Source of the DNA: Porphyromonadaceae bacterium
Lineage (GTDB): Bacteria > Bacteroidota > Bacteroidia > Bacteroidales > Paludibacteraceae
DNA: 5,695 nucleotides
Assembly: GCA_905372605.1 (NCBI GenBank)
Contig: CAJPPQ010000076.1
Span: 1-5,695 of the forward strand
Direction of reading: 5' to 3'
Positions 1 through 4,654 of the stretch are shown piece by piece. Below the pieces are notes generated by a model. The model was given only the letters and a program-made list of their open reading frames with translations. It made no database searches and was not told the DNA's origin. Every line of letters begins with the position of its first letter. The stretch's first letter is position 1. A program made the position numbers and the translations under genes.

Positions 1-26
1 GGAGAACAAATCTCACTAAACCGCTG

Positions 27-34
27 CAAATGTA
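27..34 (-). promoter_or_regulatory. Possible leftward Bacteroidota -7 element
   Basis: On the minus strand this reads TACATTTG, a full match to the Bacteroidota -7 consensus TAnnTTTG. No TTG lies at the expected 19-21 bases upstream (the nearest is about 24 bases away), so the -33 half is poor. If real, it would start a transcript leaving the window to the left, divergent from the promoter at 148-178. An eight-base pattern with four fixed bases besides TA is easily met by chance in AT-rich DNA. Confidence 0.25.
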
Positions 35-147
35 CATTAAATTTTTGAATTACGCTCCCAAAAGATAATATTCAAGATAAATTTAATAATAAACCTCCTG
101 TCTATTCGACTGAATATAAGGATATTGCGCAAGCATTTCCGATATAA

Positions 148-178
148 TTGCAACAACCGAAATTTATACCTAACTTTG
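148..178 (+). promoter_or_regulatory. Strong Bacteroidota-type promoter (-33 TTG, -7 TAACTTTG)
   Basis: TTG at 148-150 and TAACTTTG at 171-178 are separated by exactly 20 bases, which fits the sigma-ABfr consensus TTG-N19-21-TAnnTTTG on both halves. Transcription should begin near 185. No conventional ORF follows closely. The nearest candidates are the micro-ORFs at 213-305 and 320-409, and the first large gene is rpsH at 673. The promoter may serve a small transcript, a remnant of a lost gene, or a long leader for the ribosomal cluster. Its -7 region and early transcribed region (160-210) closely resemble the promoter of the glycosyltransferase at 3617-3666. Confidence 0.6.
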
Positions 179-210
179 CCTGATAATTTTAAGAATAACA
201 AACTTAACTA
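160..210 (+). repeat. Promoter-module repeat, copy 1
   Basis: This copy contains the -7 element TAACTTTG at 171-178 and ends in CAAACTTAACTA (199-210). It aligns with the minus strand of 3617-3666, the promoter region of the glycosyltransferase. Only this copy has the consensus final G of the -7 element. Confidence 0.55.
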
Positions 211-212
211 AG

Positions 213-305
213 TTGAACCCTAGGAAGCGGAAACGCCAAGCCATAGAACAAGGCAAATCCGAGCGGGGTAAGTTTTATAAGGTGTATTACAAAGAGGAAG
301 AATAA
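213..305 (+). other. Candidate micro-ORF (30 codons, TTG start) or gene remnant
   Basis: This frame has no ATG. A TTG at 213 would give a 30-residue, very basic peptide that begins MNPRKRKRQAIEQ, contains RGKFYKVYYK and ends in three glutamates before TAA at 303-305. The composition looks protein-like rather than like random AT-rich intergenic sequence. It begins about 28 bases after the predicted start site of the promoter at 148-178. It could be a small expressed protein, the C-terminal tail of a gene lost in a rearrangement, or chance. I recognise no family. The segment also contains a GCG-GAAA-CGC mini-hairpin, so an RNA function is possible. Confidence 0.2.
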
Positions 306-330
306 GAAAAAATCGAGTTATGAATGGCAA

Positions 331-347
331 AATGCAATTTTTGCATT
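331..347. repeat. Short perfect hairpin, 7-bp stem
   Basis: AATGCAA (331-337) and TTGCATT (341-347) are perfect inverted copies around a TTT loop. No T-run follows on the + strand, so it is not a typical terminator. It is AT-rich and weak, but would form in a transcript from the promoter at 148-178. Confidence 0.35.
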
Positions 348-378
348 ATAGTATGCCCTATTATAGAGGAAAATATCA

Positions 379-396
379 CCTAAAGTTGCCTTTAGG
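379..396. repeat. Perfect hairpin, 7-bp stem, TTGC loop
   Basis: CCTAAAG (379-385) pairs with CTTTAGG (390-396) around a TTGC tetraloop. No T-tract follows, so a rho-independent terminator is unlikely. With the hairpin at 331-347 and the inverted repeat at 412-442 it gives three inverted structures within about 110 bases of non-coding DNA. Confidence 0.35.
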
Positions 397-411
397 AATC
401 TCTCAATAGCA

Positions 412-442
412 ATACAATTATCACGGTGATTACCAATTGTAT
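412..442. repeat. Nested inverted repeat, operator-like
   Basis: An outer pair, ATACAATT (412-419) and AATTGTAT (435-442), encloses an inner 11-base palindrome ATCAC-G-GTGAT (420-430). Nested symmetry of this size is typical of a binding site for a dimeric regulator, or of a cruciform or RNA hairpin. It lies about 115 bases upstream of the -7 element of the ribosomal cluster. There is no T-tract. The function is unknown. Confidence 0.4.
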
Positions 443-530
443 ATATCGACACAACAAAATCTTTTTATATGGTTGTTTGTAGTCAATTACCTGCTCGCAA
501 ACAATATTTTTTGCAGAAAAGTGAAGCACT

Positions 531-563
531 ATTTTTTTTGTTTTAAAAAAAGTATTACTTTTG
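531..563 (+). promoter_or_regulatory. Probable promoter of the rpsH-rpmD cluster
   Basis: TACTTTTG at 556-563, followed by CA, matches the Bacteroidota -7 consensus TAnnTTTG. The -33 position falls in a T-tract (532-539) rather than a clean TTG at the ideal distance, so that half is degenerate. Transcription would start near 570 and give a leader of roughly 100 bases before rpsH. It is the last promoter-like sequence before the ribosomal genes, which fits the absence of any upstream ribosomal gene to read through from. Confidence 0.55.
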
Positions 564-634
564 CAATTCCGTTCGAGAGGTCGGATTATAAGGCTTCTTT
601 GTAATGGAAATCTTTGAATATTAACTAAATATTG

Positions 635-649
635 CCCCACTTAGAGGGG
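635..649 (+). promoter_or_regulatory. Small G:C hairpin in the rpsH leader
   Basis: CCCC (635-638) can pair with GGGG (646-649) around the loop ACTTAGA, about 20 bases before the rpsH start codon. It is the only G+C-rich patch in an AT-rich leader. In other bacteria S8 represses its own operon by binding an mRNA hairpin, so a leader structure here is worth noting. The stem is short and I cannot identify the S8 recognition core in it, so a regulatory role is speculation. Confidence 0.2.
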
Positions 650-672
650 GTTAATTTAAATTTAATTGTTTT

Positions 673-1068
673 ATGACAGACCCTATTGCAGACTACTTAA
701 CAAGGGTGCGTAATGCAGTCAGTGCCAAGCATCGTGTTGTAGAGATTCCTGCCTCTAATCTCAAGAAAGAGATTACGAGAGTACTTTTTGAAAAGGGCTA
801 CATCCTGAACTACAAGTTTATAGATGAAGGTCCTCAAGGTTCAATCAAAATAGCCTTGAAATACGATCCGGTTAACAAGGTTAACGCTATTAAGAAGATT
901 GTCAGAGTATCTACTCCCGGTCTTCGTCGTTATGTTGGGTACAAAAATATGCCGCGAGTACTCAATGGATTAGGCATTGCTATTCTTTCTACATCGAAAG
1001 GTGTAATGACCGACAAAGAGGCTCGTTCGCTTGAAGTCGGCGGAGAAGTATTGTGTTATGTTTATTAA
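673..1068 (+). CDS. rpsH: 30S ribosomal protein S8 (uS8)
   Basis: S8 is a primary 16S rRNA-binding protein needed for assembly of the small-subunit central domain. The 131-residue product has the usual family length. It starts with the standard [15 protein letters not shown] and carries the C-terminal signature around residues 99-118 ([12 protein letters not shown] followed by VMTDKEAR), ending GGEVLCYVY. The ATG at 673 is supported by alignment to the normal N-terminus. The upstream sequence is AT-rich without a Shine-Dalgarno motif, as is common in Bacteroidota. It is the first gene of the cluster here, whereas rpsN normally lies directly upstream. In many bacteria S8 is the autogenous repressor of the spc operon. 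Whether that control survives in this detached arrangement cannot be told. Confidence 0.97.
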   Translation: MTDPIADYLTRVRNAVSAKHRVVEIPASNLKKEITRVLFEKGYILNYKFIDEGPQGSIKIALKYDPVNKVNAIKKIVRVSTPGLRRYVGYKNMPRVLNGLGIAILSTSKGVMTDKEARSLEVGGEVLCYVY

Positions 1069-1073
1069 TGTTT

Positions 1074-1079
1074 GGAGGG
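1074..1079 (+). promoter_or_regulatory. Strong Shine-Dalgarno site before rplF
   Basis: GGAGGG lies 7 bases before the ATG at 1087, ideal spacing for pairing with the 16S 3' end. It fixes the start at 1087 rather than the in-frame TTG at 1072, which overlaps this site. Most Bacteroidota genes, including rpsH and rplR here, lack such a motif. Confidence 0.65.
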
Positions 1080-1086
1080 AAAAACC

Positions 1087-1638
1087 ATGTCAAGAATAGG
1101 TAAACTACCAATAAAGATTCCTGCCGGAGTGACCGTTAAAGCCGAAAAAGGCATTGTATCGGTAAAGGGACCCAAAGGCGAACTCTCTCAGAGTATCGAC
1201 CCGAGTATCGATATTGCTATCGAAGACGGTAATATTTCATTCACACGCCACAGCGACTTACCTCAGATTAGATCTTATCACGGCTTGTATCGTGCTTTGA
1301 TACATAATATGGTTGTCGGTGTATCTGAAGGTTATACCAAGACACTTGAACTTGTAGGGGTCGGTTTCCGTGCCTCTAATCAGGGTCAGATTTTAGAGTT
1401 GTCGTTGGGTTTCTCGCATAATATATATATGCAACTACCAAACGAAATAAAACTTACTACCGTTACCGAACGTAATCAGAATCCGCTCATTACCCTCGAA
1501 TCTGCCGATAAGCAGCTACTTGGACAAGTTTGTGCGAAGATACGTTCGTTCCGTAAGCCTGAACCTTACAAAGGTAAAGGAGTATTGTTTAAAGGCGAAG
1601 TTATCCGCAAGAAAGCAGGTAAGACAGCAAGTAAATAA
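1087..1638 (+). CDS. rplF: 50S ribosomal protein L6 (uL6)
   Basis: L6 binds 23S rRNA near the factor-binding (sarcin-ricin) region of the large subunit. The 183-residue product begins with the canonical MSRIGKLPI and carries the family signature PEPYKGKGV at residues 158-166, then the basic tail KKAGKTASK. Two copies of the L6 fold would occupy about residues 10-80 and 90-170. An in-frame TTG at 1072 would add five residues (MEGKT), but the ATG at 1087 matches the family N-terminus and sits 7 bases after GGAGGG. The gene begins 18 bases after the rpsH stop and is almost certainly co-transcribed with it. Nothing unusual is seen in the protein. Confidence 0.97.
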   Translation: MSRIGKLPIKIPAGVTVKAEKGIVSVKGPKGELSQSIDPSIDIAIEDGNISFTRHSDLPQIRSYHGLYRALIHNMVVGVSEGYTKTLELVGVGFRASNQGQILELSLGFSHNIYMQLPNEIKLTTVTERNQNPLITLESADKQLLGQVCAKIRSFRKPEPYKGKGVLFKGEVIRKKAGKTASK

Positions 1639-1659
1639 TCGTTTAAAAATCAGTAAATC

Positions 1660-2004
1660 ATGGTAGGAAAAATAGAAAGAAGAGCAAAAATAAGGGCTCA
1701 TATAAGAAGTAAAATATCGGGAACTCCTGAAAAGCCACGTTTATCGGTCTTCAGAAGTAATACTCAGATATATGCTCAGATTATAGACGATGTTGCAGGA
1801 AAGACTCTTGCCTCGGCTTCGTCGCTGGCAATAAAAGATAAGATGAATAAAAAAGAGCAGGCTGCCAAAGTAGGTGAATTTATCGCCAAGAATGCTCAAG
1901 AAGCAGGTATTCAGTCTGTGGTCTTTGACCGAAGCGGTTATTTATATCATGGCAGAGTGAAAGAATTGGCTGAAGCTGCCCGTAAAAACGGTTTAAATTT
2001 TTAA
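1660..2004 (+). CDS. rplR: 50S ribosomal protein L18 (uL18)
   Basis: L18 binds 5S rRNA and helps attach it to the large subunit at the central protuberance. The 114-residue product shows the usual family layout: a basic N-terminus ([19 protein letters not shown]), the segment [18 protein letters not shown] at about 27-44, the conserved KEQAAKVGE at about 65-73, and the C-terminal [20 protein letters not shown] at about 89-108. The start is set by homology to other Bacteroidota L18 proteins. No Shine-Dalgarno motif precedes it. The gene follows rplF after 21 bases and precedes rpsE by 9. Confidence 0.97.
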   Translation: MVGKIERRAKIRAHIRSKISGTPEKPRLSVFRSNTQIYAQIIDDVAGKTLASASSLAIKDKMNKKEQAAKVGEFIAKNAQEAGIQSVVFDRSGYLYHGRVKELAEAARKNGLNF

Positions 2005-2013
2005 GAAGAAATT

Positions 2014-2535
2014 ATGGCAGAATATAAAAGAAATAGAGTGAATATAGAGTCCGACGCTCAGTTGGAAGAGCGTCTGGTTGCTGTAAATCGTGTAACAAAG
2101 GTAACGAAAGGAGGACGTGCTTTCAGTTTTGCTGCTATCGTAGTAGTCGGTGACGGCAATGGAGTAGTTGGCTGGGGGCTCGGAAAAGCAAGTGAAGTAG
2201 CCGCTGCTATGCAGAAAGGTACGGAAGCTGCTCGCAAAAATCTTATCAAAGTACCTGTACACAAGGGAACTATACCTCACGAGCAGACAGCACATTTCGG
2301 TGGAGCAACAATATTACTCAAACCAGCTGCACACGGTACGGGAGTAAAAGCCGGTGGTGCTATGCGTGCAGTTCTGGAAAGTGTGGGTATCACCGACATT
2401 TTGGCAAAATCGAAAGGTTCGTCGAACCCTCACAATCTGGTGAAAGCTACTTTCCAAGCATTATGCGAACTTAGAGACCCTGTTACTGTAGCTCAAAATC
2501 GTGGTATTTCGGTAGATAAAGTGTTTAACGGTTAA
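2014..2535 (+). CDS. rpsE: 30S ribosomal protein S5 (uS5)
   Basis: S5 acts in translational accuracy and in mRNA entry on the small subunit. The 173-residue protein has the N-terminal double-stranded RNA-binding fold with the signature [14 protein letters not shown] at about 33-46, the glycine-rich turn [12 protein letters not shown] at about 50-61, and the C-terminal domain with [20 protein letters not shown] (103-122) and [12 protein letters not shown] (135-146). The end [13 protein letters not shown] is typical of Bacteroidota. Only a weak purine tract (AAGAAGAAA) precedes the start. It lies 9 bases after rplR and 22 before rpmD, in the standard spc order. Confidence 0.97.
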   Translation: MAEYKRNRVNIESDAQLEERLVAVNRVTKVTKGGRAFSFAAIVVVGDGNGVVGWGLGKASEVAAAMQKGTEAARKNLIKVPVHKGTIPHEQTAHFGGATILLKPAAHGTGVKAGGAMRAVLESVGITDILAKSKGSSNPHNLVKATFQALCELRDPVTVAQNRGISVDKVFNG

Positions 2536-2543
2536 AAAATATC

Positions 2544-2550
2544 AGGAGGA
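2544..2550 (+). promoter_or_regulatory. Perfect Shine-Dalgarno site before rpmD
   Basis: AGGAGGA lies 7 bases before the rpmD ATG at 2558. It is a full complement of the usual anti-Shine-Dalgarno core and the strongest such site in the cluster. Bacteroidota rarely use this signal, so it suggests a special translation level or control for the small L30 gene. Confidence 0.65.
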
Positions 2551-2557
2551 AATAGTA

Positions 2558-2734
2558 ATGGCAAAAATAAAAATTCAGCAAGTAAAAAGTAGGATTAAAT
2601 GTCCTGCCGTGCAGAAACGCACATTAGATGCTCTTGGACTACACAAAATGAACCAGATAGTAGAACACGATGATACCCCATCGATAATGGGAATGATTAA
2701 TAAAGTTCATCATTTGGTAAAAGTCTTAGGCTAA
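2558..2734 (+). CDS. rpmD: 50S ribosomal protein L30 (uL30)
   Basis: L30 is a small 23S rRNA-binding protein of the large subunit. The 58-residue product has the usual bacterial length and layout: the first beta strand KIKIQQVKSRI (3-13), the central segment KRTLDALGLHKMNQIVEHDD (20-39), then a helix and strand PSIMGMINKVHHLVKVL (41-57). The start is supported by the ideal AGGAGGA site and the family N-terminus. It is the last gene of the cluster. In nearly all bacteria rplO and secY follow directly, but here a terminator-like hairpin follows within 35 bases and the next gene runs the other way. Confidence 0.95.
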   Translation: MAKIKIQQVKSRIKCPAVQKRTLDALGLHKMNQIVEHDDTPSIMGMINKVHHLVKVLG

Positions 2735-2766
2735 GATAGATAGAATCAGTTTTTTTCATAGTGAGG

Positions 2767-2801
2767 AGGTGTAGGAAAAATTTATTTTTTCTGCACCTTT
2801 T
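2767..2801 (+). terminator. Rho-independent terminator after rpmD
   Basis: The arm AGGTGTAGGAAAAA (2767-2780) pairs with the sequence at 2785-2798, giving about 14 base pairs with two G-U pairs and a TTTA loop. TTTTC (2798-2802) follows. The T-tract is short, but the stem is long and lies just after rpmD, between convergent genes. On the minus strand no T-run follows, so it should work mainly for the ribosomal transcript. It indicates that the ribosomal unit really ends here rather than continuing into rplO. Confidence 0.6.
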
Positions 2802-2836
2802 CTCGTTATCTACCTGATATATGATTTTTAGATTAT

Positions 2837-3577
2837 CTAATATTTTATCGTTTTTAATTGCCTTTTGAGTTGTACTAATTTATCTGTAATGCATACGCCC
2901 AATATCTTTCTTGTAATAAATCGCTTGACCTTTTGACCATTAGTAAGTTCTTGCCACGAACCTGCAAAATGGTGTATGCAGTAAGTGTTCTTTGTTAACT
3001 TCAAAACTCCGGTACTTGTCTTAGGACAAAAATAGTCTTTTGGAAAGCAGTGCATATCGTTTTTATAGACTTTATACTTCCCATCTAACTTGAATCCATT
3101 CGAAATCATTATATTAGATATTGTCTGAGTATTTGTGGTCATATCATATGTCCCGTCTGCTCTAAAGAAGTGTTTGTCGGTATAATAATCCAACTGTTCC
3201 TTTACCCATATACCATTCTTGGCGCTTGCCATTAAGCCTGTTGGAAAGTTGTTGTATTTATTGCTTTCATACCCCGAAAATGCAGGTAAGTGTAGTAAGT
3301 CGTCGAGCGGTCTGACAATTTCTACATCAGTATCCATATATATGCCTCCCTCCGTATATAATGCATAAAGACGTACATAGTCGGTTACAAAAGCAAATTT
3401 GCGAGCTTCGTACGCTTCTTTTACGTATTGGTTGGAATTTATATCGAAATGGTCTTCATTCCATAGCTTTAGCTCATAATCGGGTAAATATTGCTGCCAC
3501 GATTTTATACATTTTATAGCCAAATCGGGCATTTGTCCTCTACCAAACCAACAGTAATGTATTATTTTAGGTATCAT
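2837..3577 (-). CDS. GT32-type glycosyltransferase with DXD motif
   Basis: The 246-residue product begins MIPKIIHYCWFG, the usual opening of sugar transferases of the Gly_transf_sug (DXD) group, GT32/OCH1-like. The nucleotide-sugar site is clear: the helix TDYVRLYALYTEGGIY at about 65-80 leads into MDTDVE, whose Asp82-Thr83-Asp84 would bind the metal and UDP- or GDP-sugar. The C-terminal HHFAGSW at 202-208 is also typical. No signal peptide or membrane segment is seen. A cytoplasmic enzyme building capsule, O-antigen or another surface glycan is likely; donor and acceptor cannot be predicted. Such genes usually sit in large glycan clusters, but this one stands alone and converges on rpmD. It has its own promoter (3648-3678). 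Sampled base composition is lower in G+C than in the purine genes. Confidence 0.88.
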   Translation of the reverse strand: MIPKIIHYCWFGRGQMPDLAIKCIKSWQQYLPDYELKLWNEDHFDINSNQYVKEAYEARKFAFVTDYVRLYALYTEGGIYMDTDVEIVRPLDDLLHLPAFSGYESNKYNNFPTGLMASAKNGIWVKEQLDYYTDKHFFRADGTYDMTTNTQTISNIMISNGFKLDGKYKVYKNDMHCFPKDYFCPKTSTGVLKLTKNTYCIHHFAGSWQELTNGQKVKRFITRKILGVCITDKLVQLKRQLKTIKY

Positions 3578-3616
3578 AATATGATTGATTATTAATTATT
3601 ATCAATAACTTAAGAC

Positions 3617-3666
3617 TAGTTAAGTTTATGGTTCTCAAGTTAATGAGTAAAATTAGGTATAAATTT
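3617..3666 (-). repeat. Promoter-module repeat, copy 2 (copy 1 at 160-210, + strand)
   Basis: Read on the minus strand, this segment matches 160-210 of the + strand at 39 of 51 aligned positions with one gap. Identity is concentrated at the two ends: AAATTTATACCTAA, which spans the -33/-7 spacer and the first bases of -7, and AAACTTAACTA in the early transcribed region. The middle is poorly conserved. The copies lie in inverted orientation about 3.4 kb apart. Confidence 0.55.
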
Positions 3667-3678
3667 TGATTTCTACAA
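3648..3678 (-). promoter_or_regulatory. Promoter of the glycosyltransferase gene
   Basis: On the minus strand TTG (3676-3678), exactly 20 bases, then TAATTTTA (3648-3655) match the Bacteroidota promoter pattern except for A instead of G at the last position of -7. Transcription should start near 3641, leaving a leader of about 60 bases before the ATG at 3577. Spacing and position strongly suggest the glycosyltransferase is transcribed by itself rather than as a read-through from purC. Confidence 0.6.
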
Positions 3679-3880
3679 TTAAACAACTGGCATTATAAGT
3701 CGTTATGATACAACGAAAAATAAGCAGGTAAAGTATGTGCTTTCAGAGATAAAAGGCAAACTATCGTTCTAATTTTTTTCTGAAATCTCATCATATAAAA
3801 AGCATTTGTTATTCTTTGTTGTTTAATTGATTATGTAAGAAGTGTTTTTTTACTAACAAATCCAATTCAATTGCAACCGA

Positions 3881-3919
3881 CAGTGCGAAGTAAATCTCGA
3901 CTTGCAGTGCGGAGCAAAT
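3881..3919. repeat. 15-base direct repeat, two copies
   Basis: CAGTGCGAAGTAAAT (3881-3895) and CAGTGCGGAGCAAAT (3905-3919) match at 13 of 15 positions and start 24 bases apart. They lie within about 55 bases of the end of purC. The function is unknown. It could be a remnant of a dispersed repeat or a duplicated protein-binding site. Confidence 0.45.
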
Positions 3920-3935
3920 GAAGAAGAGTATTGAT

Positions 3936-4649
3936 TTACGCTATCGAAGAGAGGCGGTTGAGAATCTCTTCGTATGCTTCGGATATCTTACCCAAATCTT
4001 TACGGAAGCGGTCGCGGTCAAGACTTTCGAGCGTCTTTGTGTCCCACAAGCGTGTGGTATCGGGCGATATCTCGTCGGCAACGACAAGAGTGCCGTCGGC
4101 AGTGCGTCCGAATTCGAACTTAGCATCGACCAGAGTAACGCCTATCTGTGCGAAAATGCGTTGTAGAGTAGTGTTGAGTCTTGCTACTACGTCGTGTATT
4201 TCGGCAAGTTCTTCGTACGAACTCAGTCCGAGAGCTACGGCATGGTGTTCGTTGATGATGGGGTCTGCCAAGTCGTCGTTTTTGTAGGTGATTTCGTACA
4301 CCGGGGTTGCCAGCTGCGTGCCTGTTTTGAGCCCGAGCCGTTTAGCCATCGAGCCTGCGGCAATATTACGTACTATAAATTCGAGTTTTATGATTTGCCT
4401 TTTGCGGCGGCAGAGTTGGTCGCGGTCGCTTAGCCGTTTGACGAAATGCGTGTGGAAGCCCTCTTTCTCGAGCATACCATATATTATAGCCGATATTTTA
4501 TTGTTCAAAACACCCTTGTTGGCTATCTGTGCCCGCTTTATACCGTTGTATGCCAAGGCGTCGTCTTTGTAGTGTACGACGATAAGGTCGGGGTCATCGG
4601 TACCGAAAATCTGTTTCGTTTTTCCCGTATAGAGTAGTTCGCCTTGCAT
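3936..4649 (-). CDS. purC: Phosphoribosylaminoimidazole-succinocarboxamide (SAICAR) synthase
   Basis: PurC joins CAIR with aspartate using ATP to give SAICAR in cytoplasmic de novo purine synthesis. The 237-residue product has the length of the short E. coli/Clostridia type. Seen in order: the ATP-binding start LYTGKTKQIF (6-15), KGVLNNKIS (45-53), the signature region EFIVRNIAAGSMAKRLG (90-106), the second signature VDAKFEFG (174-181), and ADEISPDTTRLWD (191-203). Lys88 stands where the first signature usually has proline (IIKLE rather than IIPLE). As I recall, Bacteroides species carry a longer PurC of roughly 310 residues with a different N-terminus, so this version may be transferred or lineage-specific. 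The gene starts 5 bases after the amidotransferase gene and is surely co-transcribed with it. No clear terminator follows. Confidence 0.95.
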   Translation of the reverse strand: MQGELLYTGKTKQIFGTDDPDLIVVHYKDDALAYNGIKRAQIANKGVLNNKISAIIYGMLEKEGFHTHFVKRLSDRDQLCRRKRQIIKLEFIVRNIAAGSMAKRLGLKTGTQLATPVYEITYKNDDLADPIINEHHAVALGLSSYEELAEIHDVVARLNTTLQRIFAQIGVTLVDAKFEFGRTADGTLVVADEISPDTTRLWDTKTLESLDRDRFRKDLGKISEAYEEILNRLSSIA

Positions 4650-4654
4650 ATCGG

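Larger units (their letters stand above)
320..409 (+). other. Candidate micro-ORF (29 residues)
   Basis: ATG at 320 opens a 29-residue frame that ends at TAG 407-409. The peptide is rich in Tyr, Leu and Lys (it includes YYRGKYHLKLPL). It lies 14 bases after the micro-ORF ending at 305 and has no clear ribosome binding site. Two short hairpins (331-347 and 379-396) fall inside it, so the region could equally be structured non-coding RNA. No family is recognised and chance is a realistic explanation. Confidence 0.12.
3578..3935. other. Non-coding gap between purC and the glycosyltransferase
   Basis: This AT-rich stretch of 358 bases has no supportable gene. It holds the glycosyltransferase promoter (3648-3678), the shared promoter module (3617-3666) and a 15-base direct repeat just after purC (3881-3919). 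Small imperfect inverted pairs exist, for example TTTCAG at 3741-3746 and CTGAAA at 3780-3785, but none makes a convincing terminator for purC. Confidence 0.6.

Noticed and set aside
219..305. Remnant of rpsN or another known small ribosomal protein
   Set aside because: The translated tail does not resemble the S14 C-terminus (normally ending near VKKASW), nor L33, L34, L36, S21 or THX as I know them.
565..600. Possible tRNA fragment (TTCGAGA resembles a T-loop)
   Set aside because: The flanking bases cannot form the five-pair T-stem, and no anticodon or acceptor arm is present.
392..640. Minus-strand open frame of 82 codons in the left non-coding region
   Set aside because: It runs across the ribosomal promoter and leader, has low-complexity composition with no recognisable motif, and lacks a sensible promoter or start context.
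1072..1086. TTG start for rplF that adds five residues
   Set aside because: The TTG overlaps the GGAGGG binding site. The ATG at 1087 gives the canonical MSRIGKLPI start at ideal spacing.
3741..3785. Hairpin terminator for purC
   Set aside because: The TTTCAG/CTGAAA pair is only 6 bases, with a loop of more than 30 bases, and the T-run lies on the wrong side.
3918..4637. Several + strand open frames over purC
   Set aside because: They are antisense to a clear PurC with all family signatures. They arise from codon bias in the higher-G+C gene and show no motifs.
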